DNA of 64,000 nucleotides from Thermomicrobiales bacterium (GCA_019637585.1 JAHBVL010000003.1:153827-217826); one strand, 5' to 3'; shown: positions 7,723-17,419, counted from the first letter of the stretch. Notes: generated from the letters alone by a model not told the origin. Program-made: numbers and translations.

Positions 7723-9279
7723 GTGACCGAAGAACTGCCTGATCTCTCCGAGCTGCAGCACGTCCGCCTGGAAAAGAGCGCCGCGCTTCGGGCGCAGGGG
7801 CTCAATCCCTACCCGCTTCGCTCCCATCGCGACGGCATGACGACCGATGTCGCCGCACTCGTCGAAGCCGCGGAAGCGGGCGATGCGGCTGCCGCGGAAA
7901 AAGTGCTCACGCTCGCCGGCCGGGTGGTCAGCGTCCGGGACATGGGGAAAACCGCTTTCGCCCATCTCCGCGATGGCGAGGGGCAGGTACAGCTCTACGT
8001 GCGGCGGGACGAGCTGGGCGAGCAGGCGTTCGAAGACTTTCTGCGACTCGTCGATCTCGGCGACATTATCGAAGCGACCGGCACATCATTCCGGACGCGC
8101 ACCGGCGAACCGTCGTTGCGTGTGAGCGGTTACGGCATGCTGGCCAAAGCGCTGAATGCTCCTCCTGAGAAATGGCATGGCCTGCAAGATGTGGAGCAAC
8201 GCTACCGGCAACGCTATGTCGATCTGATCGCCAACGCCGAAGTGCGCGATGTGTTCCGCATGAGGGCGCGCATCGTCTCCGCCATCCGGCAATACCTTGA
8301 TGGTCTGGGCTACATCGAAGTCGAGACCCCGGTGCTCCAGCCACTCTATGGCGGCGCCGCGGCTCGTCCATTCACGACCCACCACAACGCGCTCGACCAG
8401 ATCTTCTATCTGCGCATCGCCGATGAGCTCTACCTCAAACGGCTCATCGTCGGTGGGTTCGAACGCGTCTACGAAATCAGCAAGGACTTCCGGAACGAAG
8501 GGATCGACCGCAATCACTCCCCCGAGTTCACCATGCTCGAGTTCTACGAAGCCTTTGCCGACTACAACATCGTCGCCGACAGAACGCGGGAACTCGTGCA
8601 GAGCGCCGCGGCGGCGGCGTTCGGTGGATTGACCTTCACATCGAATGGCCGCGAGATCGATCTCTCCGGTGTCTGGCCAAAGATCACCCTGGCGGACGCC
8701 ATTTTCGAGGCTTCGGGCATCGACTATGTCAAATACCCCGACGCCGCCGATCTGATCGCCGTAGCCCGCAAAGCGGGCGCGGATATCGAAACCGGTACGG
8801 TCTGGCCCCGCGTCGTCGATGAGCTGCTCAAGCAGTTCGTGCGGCCCAACCTCATCGAGCCGACCTTCCTGATCAACTACCCGGTGCAGCTTTCGCCGCT
8901 GGCCAAGCGGATTCCGGACGACCCCACCCATGTCGAGCGCTTCCAGCTCTACATTGGCGGCTCCGAGCTGGCCAACTCATTTACCGAGCTCAATGATCCA
9001 ATCGATCAGTGGCGGCGCTTCCGGGAGCAGCAAGCGGACCGCGAAGCCGGCGATGCGGACGCCATGCCCCTCGACGAGGATTTCGTCAACGCGCTGATGT
9101 ACGGCATGCCCCCAACGGGCGGCGTCGGTATCGGCATCGATCGCCTGACTATGCTCTTCGCTGACCAGGCCACCATCCGCGATGTGGTGCTCTTTCCGGC
9201 AATGCGGCGAATCGACCGTTCCTCCCGGCAGGATGACGACGACAGCACCACGGACGACGCAGAGGGTGCGCTAGAATAA
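7723..9279 (+). CDS. lysS: Lysyl-tRNA synthetase, class II
   Basis: A 518-residue class IIb aminoacyl-tRNA synthetase charging tRNA-Lys. The N-terminal anticodon-binding OB fold spans about residues 60-160 (GRVVSVRDMGKTAFAHLRDG). The catalytic core has motif 2, FRNEGIDRNHSPEFTMLEFY, and motif 3, GGVGIGIDRLTMLFADQ. The product lacks nothing expected of the family and ends in an acidic tail. The GTG start has no strong ribosome site, so translation may be coupled to or depend on upstream sequence; a nearby ATG at 7710 is out of frame. It sits directly behind greA, probably on one transcript. Confidence 0.96.
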   Translation: MTEELPDLSELQHVRLEKSAALRAQGLNPYPLRSHRDGMTTDVAALVEAAEAGDAAAAEKVLTLAGRVVSVRDMGKTAFAHLRDGEGQVQLYVRRDELGEQAFEDFLRLVDLGDIIEATGTSFRTRTGEPSLRVSGYGMLAKALNAPPEKWHGLQDVEQRYRQRYVDLIANAEVRDVFRMRARIVSAIRQYLDGLGYIEVETPVLQPLYGGAAARPFTTHHNALDQIFYLRIADELYLKRLIVGGFERVYEISKDFRNEGIDRNHSPEFTMLEFYEAFADYNIVADRTRELVQSAAAAAFGGLTFTSNGREIDLSGVWPKITLADAIFEASGIDYVKYPDAADLIAVARKAGADIETGTVWPRVVDELLKQFVRPNLIEPTFLINYPVQLSPLAKRIPDDPTHVERFQLYIGGSELANSFTELNDPIDQWRRFREQQADREAGDADAMPLDEDFVNALMYGMPPTGGVGIGIDRLTMLFADQATIRDVVLFPAMRRIDRSSRQDDDDSTTDDAEGALE

Positions 9280-9345
9280 GGCCGATTGTTCCTGAAGTGA
9301 TCGCATACGATCCGGCAGGTGAGGCAAAAGGTCCGGAGGTTTGGC

Positions 9346-9510
9346 ATGACTGAGCGATATGAAAAAAGTTTCGGGCCAGTTGATTCAGCGCGCGAGCGGT
9401 CCGGTCTCTACAAACTCGGATTCGATCCGGAGTCGCTGAAGGGATTCATGCTGCCGTGCATCATTGCCGCCGGCGGTGTGATCGGCGCCATCCTGATCTC
9501 TCGCCTCTAG
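9346..9510 (+). CDS. 54-residue protein with C-terminal membrane helix
   Basis: A short protein with a charged N-terminal half (MTERYEKSFGPVDSARERSG) and one C-terminal hydrophobic helix (FMLPCIIAAGGVIGAILISR). CCGGAGGT at 9333-9340 supports ATG 9346. It lies between lysS and the sortase gene and may share the lysS transcript. I recognise no family; the layout resembles the small membrane peptide at 6600-6713 but without sequence similarity that I can see. Confidence 0.6.
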   Translation: MTERYEKSFGPVDSARERSGLYKLGFDPESLKGFMLPCIIAAGGVIGAILISRL

Positions 9511-9534
9511 TCTCACTGGTTCCCCACAGCCGTC

Positions 9535-10740
9535 GTGCACGTTTCTCCCGCTCCTGCCACGACAGATGCCCGGGTCATATCCCCGGCCAGGGTGCTCTCT
9601 GGACGGGTTCCGGCGATCATTGCGCTTCTGCTCCTGCTGACCAGCTCGTTTGGGTTCGTCACACCGACCGCCCAGGCCGCGGCGCCAACTGAGTTCTACG
9701 TCGAAGCCACCGGTCATACGCTTGGGGGCGACTTCCTCCAATACTGGATCCGGAACAACGGCCGCGAAACACTCGGCAATCCGGTCAGCGAACCCATCTC
9801 CAACCCCGACGGCCAGATCCAGTACTTTCAATATGGCGTGCTGGCTCAATTGCCGGACGGAACGGTCGCCCGGGAGATGGCGGCACTTGCGCTACGCCAG
9901 CTCCAGCAGCATCCGGGCCAGCTGGTCGGCAGAGAGCTGGAAAACGTCCCCACATCCGCTGTTCTAAGCGAGATCACGCCACTCCGGGCCAGCACCGCCA
10001 TCGGCAGTGGTCATCCCTATCCTGTCGCCACCGGGATCCAGGCCTTCTATCACACCCTCGGCGGGCTGACGACATTCGGGAGAGCGCTTGCTCCCGCGGA
10101 ATCCACCCGTGGCGCGTCGACTCAGTGGTTCGAATTCGTTCGCGTCGATGTCAGCCCCACCGGGCCGGCCCTGGCGGAAGTCGGTCTCGAACTGGCGGAA
10201 GCCAGAGTTGTCGACACTGCCCGCCTGCCCAGAGGCGATCTCCCCGCATTCGATCCCAACCGGTATACCGACTTTTTCGGCGATGGCACCATCCCTGAAG
10301 CGGACACCCCATTCGCACCGACCCGCATTCTGATTCCGGCCATCGATGTCGACGCCACGATCGAACCAGTCGGTGTGGTTGGCGGCCAGATGCAGGTGCC
10401 GGTCGACGAATGGAATGTCGGCTGGTATCCGTCAATGGCCAGCCCAGGCGAGTGGTCGAATGTCGTCATGGCCGCGCACAAGGACTGGTGGGGTGTCGGT
10501 CCCGTCGTCTTCTGGAACCTGGACAAGCTGGCCCCGGGCGACAGGATTTACGTTATCGGGCCAACCGGCGCCGGCGCCACCTACGAAGTCACCGAAAGCT
10601 GGCAGGTCGACTCGACCATGTCGGCCGATCCGCTGATTGCCGACACCGGGTATGAAGCACTGACCCTGATTACCTGCGATGGGCAGTGGACAGGCGCCGA
10701 GTACAACCTCCGTCGCATCGTTCTGGCGAAACGCATCTAG
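9535..10740 (+). CDS. Secreted sortase with N-terminal surface modules
   Basis: A 401-residue exported protein. Residues ~20-50 form a signal segment (VPAIIALLLLLTSSFGF, cleavage near AQAAA). Two copies of a surface module follow: GHTLGGDFLQYW to GQIQYFQYGVLAQLP (about 57-105) and GIQAFYHTLGG to STQWFEFVRV (about 165-205). The last ~150 residues are a sortase domain with His in MAAHKDWWG (about 315), Cys in LITCDGQW (about 381) and Arg in NLRRIVLAKR, the expected catalytic triad. It may join or trim cell-surface proteins; no LPXTG-type substrate is seen in the window. Its last 4 bases overlap the convergent histidine kinase gene. Confidence 0.85.
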   Translation: MHVSPAPATTDARVISPARVLSGRVPAIIALLLLLTSSFGFVTPTAQAAAPTEFYVEATGHTLGGDFLQYWIRNNGRETLGNPVSEPISNPDGQIQYFQYGVLAQLPDGTVAREMAALALRQLQQHPGQLVGRELENVPTSAVLSEITPLRASTAIGSGHPYPVATGIQAFYHTLGGLTTFGRALAPAESTRGASTQWFEFVRVDVSPTGPALAEVGLELAEARVVDTARLPRGDLPAFDPNRYTDFFGDGTIPEADTPFAPTRILIPAIDVDATIEPVGVVGGQMQVPVDEWNVGWYPSMASPGEWSNVVMAAHKDWWGVGPVVFWNLDKLAPGDRIYVIGPTGAGATYEVTESWQVDSTMSADPLIADTGYEALTLITCDGQWTGAEYNLRRIVLAKRI

Positions 10741-12182
10741 TCTTTGGGCTGACCACTCGCCGGATGGGTGACGATCGGCAATCGCACCGTCATCGTCGTC
10801 CCCTCTCCTTCCACGCTGGCGACCTCGATCGTCCCGCCGTGTGCCCGAACGATCGCCTGGGCGATCGGCAATCCCAGACCAGACCCGCCACGTTGCGGTC
10901 CTCTCGCTGTATCGGCGCGATAGAAGCGTTCGAAGATGTGGGGAATGTCGGCTGCCGGAATCCCGGCTCCTTTGTCGACGACAGCGATCTCCGCCGTCTC
11001 GTTCGACGCCAGTACCCGAACCGACACCGGCATGCCCGCCGACGAGTGCAGCGCCGCATTGTCCAGCAGGATGACCAGCACCTGCTCCAGCCGCCCCTGA
11101 TCGGTTTGAATCGTCACCGGGGCTTCGACATCGATGCCAAACGGCGTCTCCGGGTGCATCGCCGACGCCGTGCGCACCGCATTGCGCACAGCCGGCATCA
11201 ACGGCGCCGCCGCCAGGTCGACCGGCGCCGCTCCGCCCGATTCCAGCCGGGCCAGCGTCAGGAGGTCGGTCACGAGGCGGGTCATGCGCTGGCTTTCGCG
11301 CCGCAGCTCGCCGATCGTTTCGGTTGTCTCCGGCGATTCGGCACCACGCCGTTCCATTTGCCGCTCCAGCAGATCGACATTCCCCTGCACGGCGGTCAGT
11401 GGCGTCCGCAGCTCGTGCGACGCATCTGCCACGAAACGCCGCTGGAGCTCCAGCGCGTCCTGAAGCCTGTCCAGCAGGCTGTTGAACGTTTCTCCGAGCC
11501 TGGCGATCTCGTCTCCCGTTTGCGGCGCTGCCAGGCGTGTTTCCAATGGCAGCGCATCCTCCGCCGCGGACGCGATTCGCCGGGCCGTGCTCGTCATCTC
11601 ATCAACGGGCCGGAACGCTCGTCTGGCGATGAACCAGCCACCCAATGCCGCCAGCACGGAACCGAAGACCGCCGCCACGATGAAGGTTCGTTGCAGATCC
11701 TCCAGCGTCTCGACGAGCTGGATCATCGGCTGCCCGGCCACGACCCACCCGAGCAATTGATCATTCACCCGAATCGGCTCGAAATGAACCCGAATCGTGA
11801 CGCCGTCCACCGTGACGGTATCGTTGTAGCGCCCACCGCGGGCGAGCTCCTCCGGATCGAAGGGCAGCGTTCGATTGCCCAGATTCTCGGAAGAGAAGCG
11901 GATCTGCCCAGTTGTGGTCATCACCTGGACCAGCTGGCTGGGAAACGTAAACGCGTCGGACGGCAGGAAAATCGTCGGGCGGCCCTCGATGAACGCCATC
12001 TCCACCTGCTCGCGCATCGCCTGCGCGGTTGACTGGAGACGGACATCGACATCGTCGCGGAGCTGCTGTTCGATTCTCCAGGCCACGCCGGCGCCAAGCA
12101 GCAGCATCGCCACCAGAAAGAGCAGGGCGTACCAAACGGTGAGCCGGCTGCGAATCGAACGCAGTTTCCAGACCGAAGACAT
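10737..12182 (-). CDS. Membrane sensor histidine kinase (HAMP, HisKA, HATPase)
   Basis: A 481-residue two-component sensor. TM1 is at about 15-34 (LTVWYALLFLVAMLLLGAGV), an extracytoplasmic sensor domain spans about 35-165, and TM2 is at about 166-188. A HAMP segment follows with RRAFRPVDEMTSTARRIASA. The phosphoacceptor His is about residue 256 in DASHELRTPL. The ATPase domain shows LLDNAALHSS (N box), DKGAGIP and GGSGLGLPIAQAI. Its start codon overlaps the response regulator stop by one base, so the two are translationally coupled. The signal is unknown; the htrA gene upstream on the same strand hints at envelope stress. Confidence 0.92.
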   Translation of the reverse strand: MSSVWKLRSIRSRLTVWYALLFLVAMLLLGAGVAWRIEQQLRDDVDVRLQSTAQAMREQVEMAFIEGRPTIFLPSDAFTFPSQLVQVMTTTGQIRFSSENLGNRTLPFDPEELARGGRYNDTVTVDGVTIRVHFEPIRVNDQLLGWVVAGQPMIQLVETLEDLQRTFIVAAVFGSVLAALGGWFIARRAFRPVDEMTSTARRIASAAEDALPLETRLAAPQTGDEIARLGETFNSLLDRLQDALELQRRFVADASHELRTPLTAVQGNVDLLERQMERRGAESPETTETIGELRRESQRMTRLVTDLLTLARLESGGAAPVDLAAAPLMPAVRNAVRTASAMHPETPFGIDVEAPVTIQTDQGRLEQVLVILLDNAALHSSAGMPVSVRVLASNETAEIAVVDKGAGIPAADIPHIFERFYRADTARGPQRGGSGLGLPIAQAIVRAHGGTIEVASVEGEGTTMTVRLPIVTHPASGQPKD

Positions 12183-12916
12183 CAGCGTTCGGGCGCCAGG
12201 CGGAGCACGTAGCCGACCCCGCGGACGGTCTGAATGATGCGGGCTTCGTTCTCCGCCTCCAGCGCACGGCGCAGGTTGGCCACGAAGACCTCCAGCACGT
12301 TCGAATCGCCCCAGTAGTTGTTGCCCCAGATCCGCTCCATGATCTGGTCTCGCGTCAGAACGATGTTGGGATTGCGCATGAAGTAGGCGAGCAGATCGAA
12401 CTCCCGCGGTGTCAGGTCGAGCCGCCGCTCCCCTCGCAAGGTCGTCCGGCTGGGCAGATCGACCGTGACATCCTCGAAGCCAAGTGTCTGGTCGCGCGCA
12501 CCTTCTTCCGCGGGTTGAGACCGTCGCAGCAGCGCGCGCACCCGGGCCAGCATCTCGTCGAGGGCGAATGGTTTGATCAGATAGTCATCGGCGCCAGAAT
12601 CGAGTCCCTTGACCCGATCGGAAACAGCGTCTCTGGCGGTGAGCATCAGTATCGGCAGGTGTGCCGCGGATTCATGATCCTCGCTCTCCCGCAACCGCCT
12701 GGAGACCTCGAACCCGTCGAACCCCGGAATCATGACGTCCAGAATCATCAGATCGGGAATCTCGACCGCGAGCGCCCGCATCGCTTCCGGACCGGACGCC
12801 GCCATCTGGACCCTATAGCCCTCGAAGGCCAGCGTTCGCCGCACGACGGCGGCGACACCGGGGTCATCCTCGACCACCAGAATGCGATGCGGCGGCTGAT
12901 TGCCTGGGTTCACCAT
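12182..12916 (-). CDS. OmpR-family response regulator
   Basis: A two-domain DNA-binding regulator of about 244 residues. The receiver domain has the acidic pair in ILVVEDDPG, the phospho-acceptor Asp in LMILDVMIPG (about residue 60), the switch Thr in MLTARD and the Lys in YLIKPF. The C-terminal winged helix includes LDLTPREFDLLAYFMRNPNI and NVLEVFVANLRRALE with RTVRGVGYVL-type ending. ATG 12916 is chosen; a TTG at 12949 would add 11 residues but has no ribosome site. It is the partner of the kinase whose gene starts at its stop codon. Confidence 0.93.
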   Translation of the reverse strand: MVNPGNQPPHRILVVEDDPGVAAVVRRTLAFEGYRVQMAASGPEAMRALAVEIPDLMILDVMIPGFDGFEVSRRLRESEDHESAAHLPILMLTARDAVSDRVKGLDSGADDYLIKPFALDEMLARVRALLRRSQPAEEGARDQTLGFEDVTVDLPSRTTLRGERRLDLTPREFDLLAYFMRNPNIVLTRDQIMERIWGNNYWGDSNVLEVFVANLRRALEAENEARIIQTVRGVGYVLRLAPER

Positions 12917-12972
12917 CTCTTCGGACCAATCCACGACATTTGCGGCCAACTCACTGCTGCAGAGTATGAAAC

Positions 12973-13001
12973 GGCCGGGCCCGGCAGTGCCGGACCCGGT
13001 C
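12973..13001 (-). terminator. GC-rich hairpin between htrA and the two-component pair
   Basis: An imperfect stem of about 12 bp around CCGGGCCCGGCA/TGCCGGACCCGG lies 30 bases after the htrA stop on the minus strand. There is no T-run. It may partly separate htrA transcription from the regulator and kinase genes. Confidence 0.4.
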
Positions 13002-13030
13002 GAAACGCATCGCTGTCGATGTGCCGATTT

Positions 13031-14209
13031 CTAGGAGACGACCTCGGTCGGGCGCTCACCCAACGTGATGTCGAGCGTCATCTGCTGCCCATTGCGCACG
13101 ATTTCGAGCGAAACGACATCACCAGGATTACGGTCGAAGAGCACGGTGTCCAGCGCCTCGTTCGGGTCGTTTCCGTCCACGCCCGCCACACCGGTGATCA
13201 CGTCACCGACCTGCAGACCAGCCTGTTCGGCCGGACCACCCGCCTCGAGACTGGCGATTTCGACGCCATACTGCGAAGCCTGCCCCCAGATACCCAGATA
13301 GGCGCGGTCGTAGTTGCCGTCAGCGATGATCGCGTCGACGATCTCTTTGGCGGCGTTCGACTCGATCGCGAAGTTGAACCCTTCGGCGGAAACGCTCCCC
13401 ATCGACTGGTTGTACGCCTTGGCCACATTGATGCCGATGACCTCGCCCTCGGCGTTGAGGAGCGGGCCGCCCGAGTTTCCGGGATAGATCGCGGCGTCGT
13501 GCTGGATCAGATGGGGCAAGCTGTACCCCGTCCCGGCGTCCAGACCGCGTTCCACGGCATTGACGATGCCGCTGGTCACGGTGTTCTCGTACTCCCCGTA
13601 TGGGGTACCGATGGCAATGACGGGATCACCCGCTCGCACCAGGTCCGAGTCGCCAAACTGAACGATTCCCGGCACCGACTGACCTGGCTCCAGATCGAGC
13701 TTCAGCACGGCAACATCCTGGAACGGATCGGTTCCGACCAGCGTGGCCGTGACGGTCGTGCCGTCATAGAACTCGACCTCGAAGCCCGAACCACCTTCGA
13801 CCACATGATTGTTGGTCACCACGTGACCCGCTTCATCCACGATGAACCCCGAGCCGCTGCCGACCGGAACGAGCTCGCCGTCGTCTGGCGTCGTCTGGCT
13901 CTCGCTGCCCGGAAGCTGGTTGCCGGGCTGATTGGGGATCTGCTGCCAGCCGTTCCCCTGAACGGTCGCAACCTGCTGCAAATTGACGATCGTGACCACG
14001 CCTGGGTTCGCTTGCGCGGCAACGTCCGAAAGCGTCTGCTCGGCCACGCTGCTCTGCGCCGCTACGCCGGAGGGCAACAGCGCCGCGTCGTTGGCCACGC
14101 CGATACCCAGCCCGAGAGCGAGAGCCAGGGCCAGCGCGATACCCGATCGCTTCACCCGGTCCGCCCAGCGCGGACTCTGATACTCCGACAAACCTGATGA
14201 AGGGGTCAT
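13031..14209 (-). CDS. htrA: HtrA/DegP-type serine protease with one PDZ domain
   Basis: A 392-residue envelope quality-control protease. A membrane anchor or signal lies at about 23-45 (GIALALALALGLGIGVANDA). The trypsin-like domain shows the triad His in VVTNNHVVEGG (about 135), Asp in DPFQDVAVLK (about 165) and Ser in IYPGNSGGPLL (about 246). A single PDZ domain follows (PAEQAGLQVGDVITGVAGVD). The insert of about 35 residues rich in Gln, Pro and Asn (QQIPNQPGNQLPGSESQTTP) before the active-site His is unlike compact HtrA proteins. AGGAAAGGAAAGGG precedes ATG 14209. It lies upstream of a response regulator and kinase on the same strand, which may control it. Confidence 0.92.
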   Translation of the reverse strand: MTPSSGLSEYQSPRWADRVKRSGIALALALALGLGIGVANDAALLPSGVAAQSSVAEQTLSDVAAQANPGVVTIVNLQQVATVQGNGWQQIPNQPGNQLPGSESQTTPDDGELVPVGSGSGFIVDEAGHVVTNNHVVEGGSGFEVEFYDGTTVTATLVGTDPFQDVAVLKLDLEPGQSVPGIVQFGDSDLVRAGDPVIAIGTPYGEYENTVTSGIVNAVERGLDAGTGYSLPHLIQHDAAIYPGNSGGPLLNAEGEVIGINVAKAYNQSMGSVSAEGFNFAIESNAAKEIVDAIIADGNYDRAYLGIWGQASQYGVEIASLEAGGPAEQAGLQVGDVITGVAGVDGNDPNEALDTVLFDRNPGDVVSLEIVRNGQQMTLDITLGERPTEVVS

Positions 14210-14380
14210 ACCCTTTCCTTTCCTCGTTGAATGTTCATTCCGTCCGGACCGCTCGCGACTGCGACGTCTGATCACGCAACGGCCGGTCCGAATCTGAGGA
14301 AATGCTCGTTCACCAACCTGAACGAACACTGAACGATTCATGAGGAGAAGGTGAAGCTGGAAACAATGGGGCACGAAAAA

Positions 14381-14402
14381 GGAGACGGCGGGGACCGTCT
14401 CC
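14381..14402 (-). terminator. Intrinsic terminator of sucCD
   Basis: Perfect stem GGAGACGG/CCGTCTCC with a CGGGGA loop. Read on the minus strand it is followed directly by TTTTT, about 40 bases after the sucD stop. This is the most classical terminator in the window. Confidence 0.75.
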
Positions 14403-14442
14403 TCTTCAGTCTCTTATCTAGTGAAGCACACCAGTCGCGATG

Positions 14443-15312
14443 TCAGGCGATGGCCGCTTTGACCAGCCCTGGCACATCCGACGGCTTGTTCGCCATGCTC
14501 ACACCCGCTTCGGTCATGGTGCGAATCTTCTCCGCCGCGGTGCCGGTGCCACCTGAGATGATCGCGCCCGCATGCCCCATCCGCTTGCCCGGAGGCGCCG
14601 TTTGACCGGCGATGAACCCGACCACCGGCTTGGTGACATGTTCCTTGATGTATGCCGCCGCGGTTTCCTCGTCGGTTCCGCCGATCTCGCCGATCATGAC
14701 GATCGCCGAGGTCTTATCGTCTGCCTGGAAGAGCTCCAGCGCGTCGACAAAGGAGGTGCCGATCACCGGGTCGCCCCCGATACCGACTGCCGTCGACTGA
14801 CCGAGCCCTGCCCGGGTCAGCGCATCGACCACTTCATAGGTCAGCGTGCCGGACCGGGAAACCAGACCGATCGAGCCAGGCTCGTGAATGAACCCGGGCA
14901 TGATGCCCACTTTTGCCTCACCGGGGGTGATCACACCGGGACAATTCGGTCCCAGGAGTCTCGCTCCCTTCTGCTTGACGTAGTCGTAGACCGGCACCAT
15001 GTCCAGAATCGGGATGCCCTCTGTGATGCAGATGACAAACGGGATACCGGCATCGACGGCCTCATAGATCGCGTCGGGCGCGAACCGGGCCGGCACGAAA
15101 ATGATCGAGACATTTGCCCCTGTCGCTTCGACTGCCTGATGCACGGTGTTGAAAACCGGGGCGCCGGCAACGGATTTTCCGGCCCCTCCCGGCGTCACGC
15201 CGCCGACCACGTTGGTTCCGTACTCCACCATCTGCGTGGTGTGGAACGATCCTTCCTTACCCGTGATTCCCTGCACCAGGAGGCGAGTGTCGCTGTTGAC
15301 CAGAATGCTCAC
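14443..15312 (-). CDS. sucD: Succinyl-CoA ligase, alpha subunit
   Basis: A 289-residue subunit of the TCA-cycle enzyme that converts succinyl-CoA to succinate with nucleotide triphosphate formation. The CoA-binding domain starts [20 protein letters not shown], with [20 protein letters not shown] in the middle. The phosphorylated active-site His is about residue 247 in [15 protein letters not shown]. The GTG start at 15312 is preferred because AGGAGGAG lies ten bases upstream and it matches the normal N terminus; the frame stays open further upstream. It follows sucC by 52 bases and ends before a strong terminator. Confidence 0.95.
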   Translation of the reverse strand: MSILVNSDTRLLVQGITGKEGSFHTTQMVEYGTNVVGGVTPGGAGKSVAGAPVFNTVHQAVEATGANVSIIFVPARFAPDAIYEAVDAGIPFVICITEGIPILDMVPVYDYVKQKGARLLGPNCPGVITPGEAKVGIMPGFIHEPGSIGLVSRSGTLTYEVVDALTRAGLGQSTAVGIGGDPVIGTSFVDALELFQADDKTSAIVMIGEIGGTDEETAAAYIKEHVTKPVVGFIAGQTAPPGKRMGHAGAIISGGTGTAAEKIRTMTEAGVSMANKPSDVPGLVKAAIA

Positions 15313-15364
15313 CGCGTTTGAACTCCTCCTGAACTCCCCTGTTCCATCAGTCGATTCTCGATCA

Positions 15365-16495
15365 TCAGGCGGCCGCAGCCACAACCTGCTGGGCGGCTTC
15401 GTCCATCGTGCCGTAGGCGGTCAGTCCCGCCTCCGCCAGCAATGCCCGTCCCTGCTCGGCATTCGTTCCCGAGAGGCGCACCACGATCGGCACTTTCACG
15501 TCGACCCGGCCGAGCGCTTCCCGGATACCCTGAGCGACGACGTCGCCGCGGGTGATGCCGCCGAAGATGTTGATCAGAATCGCCTGGACATTCTCATCGC
15601 TCGTCACCAGCTGAAACGCCGTCGCCACCTGATCGGCCGACGCTCCACCTCCGACATCGAGGAAGTTGGCCGGTTCGCCGCCGTGCAGCTTCACCGCATC
15701 CATCGTCGCCATGGCCAACCCGGCGCCATTCACAATGCACCCGATGTTGCCATCGAGTTTCACATAGGAAATGCCATGCCCCCGCGCTTCCAACTCGGTG
15801 GCATTCTCTTCGGCGAGATCGCGGAGATCTTCCAGCCCGGGATGGCGGAAGAGGGCGTTGTCGTCGAAGCTCATCTTCGAGTCGAGCGCCATCATCTCGC
15901 CGCTGCCGGTCACGATCAGCGGATTGATCTCGGCCAGGGTCGCGTCCATCTCGACGAATGCCTTGAACAATCGGGATGCGATGGCGGTGAACGGATTGAT
16001 CAGCTCTTTTTCGAGACCGAGCGCGAATCCAACATCCCTCGCCTGGAAGTCGCGCAACCCAAGGTAGGGATCAGCGCGGGCCATGATGATCTTCTCGGGA
16101 GACTCGGCGGCGACCGTTTCGATATCGACGCCACCTTCGGCGCTCGCCATCAGCACGGGAACCCGATTTGGCCGGTCGAGCACGACACCCAGATAGAACT
16201 CCCGGGCGATATCGACACCCGGGACAACCAGCACCTTGTTCACCGTGTGGCCGCGGATGTCCATTCCCAGAATCTGGGAAGCGGCTTCCTTCGCCTCCGC
16301 CGGCGTTTTCGCCAGCTTGATGCCGCCAGCTTTGCCCCGGCCACCGATGTGGACCTGCGCCTTGATGGCCACCAGCTTGCCGAACTCCGCGGCAATCGCC
16401 TCTGCTTCAGCGGGGGTGGTGGCGACCTTTCCCACATTCACCGGAATACCGCGAGCTGCCAGGATTTCGGCAGCCTGATACTCATGCACATTCAT
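15365..16495 (-). CDS. sucC: Succinyl-CoA ligase, beta subunit
   Basis: A 376-residue ATP-grasp subunit that pairs with SucD. It starts [20 protein letters not shown], the family N terminus, and has [20 protein letters not shown] for nucleotide binding. [20 protein letters not shown] and [13 protein letters not shown] form the phosphate-contact loops. ATG 16495 gives the expected N terminus; the open frame upstream is not conserved in style. It is first in a two-gene operon with sucD. Upstream (16560-16700) I see no clear promoter. Confidence 0.95.
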   Translation of the reverse strand: MNVHEYQAAEILAARGIPVNVGKVATTPAEAEAIAAEFGKLVAIKAQVHIGGRGKAGGIKLAKTPAEAKEAASQILGMDIRGHTVNKVLVVPGVDIAREFYLGVVLDRPNRVPVLMASAEGGVDIETVAAESPEKIIMARADPYLGLRDFQARDVGFALGLEKELINPFTAIASRLFKAFVEMDATLAEINPLIVTGSGEMMALDSKMSFDDNALFRHPGLEDLRDLAEENATELEARGHGISYVKLDGNIGCIVNGAGLAMATMDAVKLHGGEPANFLDVGGGASADQVATAFQLVTSDENVQAILINIFGGITRGDVVAQGIREALGRVDVKVPIVVRLSGTNAEQGRALLAEAGLTAYGTMDEAAQQVVAAAA

Positions 16496-16705
16496 CCAAG
16501 GACATCCAATCTCCGGCCCGGAAGCGCCGGCGCCGCTCGGCGCCGCACACCTGTTCAACGCTGCCGCATCCTAGCACACCGGACCACGCTTTTTCGCCAT
16601 TTCCACCGCTGGGATCGCGCGTCGAGACTTCACCGGGCGCGCTGACACCGCGCTCGCCCACGCGACGCGGCCCGCATCATCAGGTGGGAAAATGCTTGCA
16701 GCTAG

Positions 16706-16733
16706 TTGACATTTCCATTTTTCATGATATATG
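16706..16733 (+). promoter_or_regulatory. Promoter in an AT-rich island before the zinc-ribbon gene
   Basis: TTGACA (16706-16711), a 16-base spacer and TATATG (16728-16733) lie in the most AT-rich stretch of the region. The mRNA would carry a leader of about 140 bases before the ATG at 16882, long enough for regulation, but no known RNA motif was recognised. Confidence 0.55.
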
Positions 16734-16881
16734 AGAATTGAGACGAATCCCCGGTACGCACACTTGATTCGAGTTCATCCGGTGAACGACGGTGACGTGT
16801 TTCGTTCCGCAGGTCGTGTCGCGTTTTCTTTTCTTTTCAGCACGTGCCGTGGATGAGCCATGGCGAGGAGTTTTCGGCGGC

Positions 16882-17271
16882 ATGAGTGAACAGACACTCA
16901 CCTGTCGTGATTGCGGAATGCAGTTCACATTTACCGAAGGAGAGCAGGCCTTCTATTCCGAGCGAGGCTTCTCGCCTCCCACTCGCTGTCCGCAATGCCG
17001 CCAGCGGCGGAAAGCGGAGCGCAATTCAAACGCCGGTGGGTATGACTCCGGCGGTTACGGCAATAACTATGGCTCAGGCGATTCGTATGGCAGTGGCGGT
17101 GGCGGTGGGGGTTACTCCAGCGGCCCACGCCAGCTCTACCCGGCTATCTGCTCGAACTGCGGTCGTGAAACCGAAGTGCCCTTCCAGCCTCGCACCGACA
17201 AACCGGTCTACTGCCGCGAGTGCTTCCAAACCATGCGCTCCAGCCAGCCCCGCTACTCCAGCGACTACTAG
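16882..17271 (+). CDS. Double zinc-ribbon protein (CxxC-x17-CxxC family)
   Basis: A 129-residue protein in three parts. The N-terminal zinc ribbon is LTCRDCGMQFTFTEGEQAFY followed by GFSPPTRCPQCRQRRKAER. The middle is a Gly/Ser/Tyr low-complexity linker (about 52-85). The C-terminal knuckle has CSNC, exactly 17 residues, then CREC, matching the CxxC-x17-CxxC family. Such proteins are small, often abundant and of unknown function; the basic and Gly-rich parts suggest nucleic-acid contact, which is inference. ATG 16882 begins right at the first ribbon, with GAGGAG upstream. It has its own promoter and a perfect 11-bp hairpin after the stop. Confidence 0.8.
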   Translation: MSEQTLTCRDCGMQFTFTEGEQAFYSERGFSPPTRCPQCRQRRKAERNSNAGGYDSGGYGNNYGSGDSYGSGGGGGGYSSGPRQLYPAICSNCGRETEVPFQPRTDKPVYCRECFQTMRSSQPRYSSDY

Positions 17272-17280
17272 CCCAAGTAC

Positions 17281-17304
17281 GGACCCGGGAACCTTCCCGG
17301 GTCC
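17281..17304 (+). terminator. Terminator hairpin of the zinc-ribbon gene
   Basis: A perfect palindrome, GGACCCGGGAA/TTCCCGGGTCC with a two-base centre, starts 10 bases after the stop codon. No T-run follows. Confidence 0.6.
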
Positions 17305-17312
17305 GAACCCAA

Positions 17313-17360
17313 GCAGTCGGCGGTCGGCAGTCGGCAGTCGGCAGTCGGCAGTCGGCAGTG
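17313..17360. repeat. Heptanucleotide tandem array (GTCGGCA)n
   Basis: About six and a half units of a 7-bp repeat (GCAGTCG phase), with one variant unit (CGGTCGG) at the left. It lies between the convergent zinc-ribbon and Cop-fusion genes. The array is not coding, and its unit length is the same as in the arrays at 2396 and 56043. Confidence 0.8.
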
Positions 17361-17419
17361 TAGTTCGGGCACCTGTGGCCCGGCGTCCTATCCGCCTCTC
17401 CGCCTTTTCGCCTCTCCGC

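Noticed and set aside
10686-12032. A 448-codon plus-strand frame opposite the histidine kinase
   Set aside because: The kinase frame has every two-component motif and is coupled to the regulator. The plus frame is Arg/His-rich noise.
12515-14197. A 560-codon plus-strand frame opposite the response regulator and htrA
   Set aside because: The minus-strand genes carry all catalytic motifs. The plus frame gives a composition rich in His, Asp and Arg with no family pattern.
17313-17360. CRISPR or iteron-type origin repeat
   Set aside because: Short contiguous 7-bp units with no AT-rich region, DnaA boxes or rep gene nearby.
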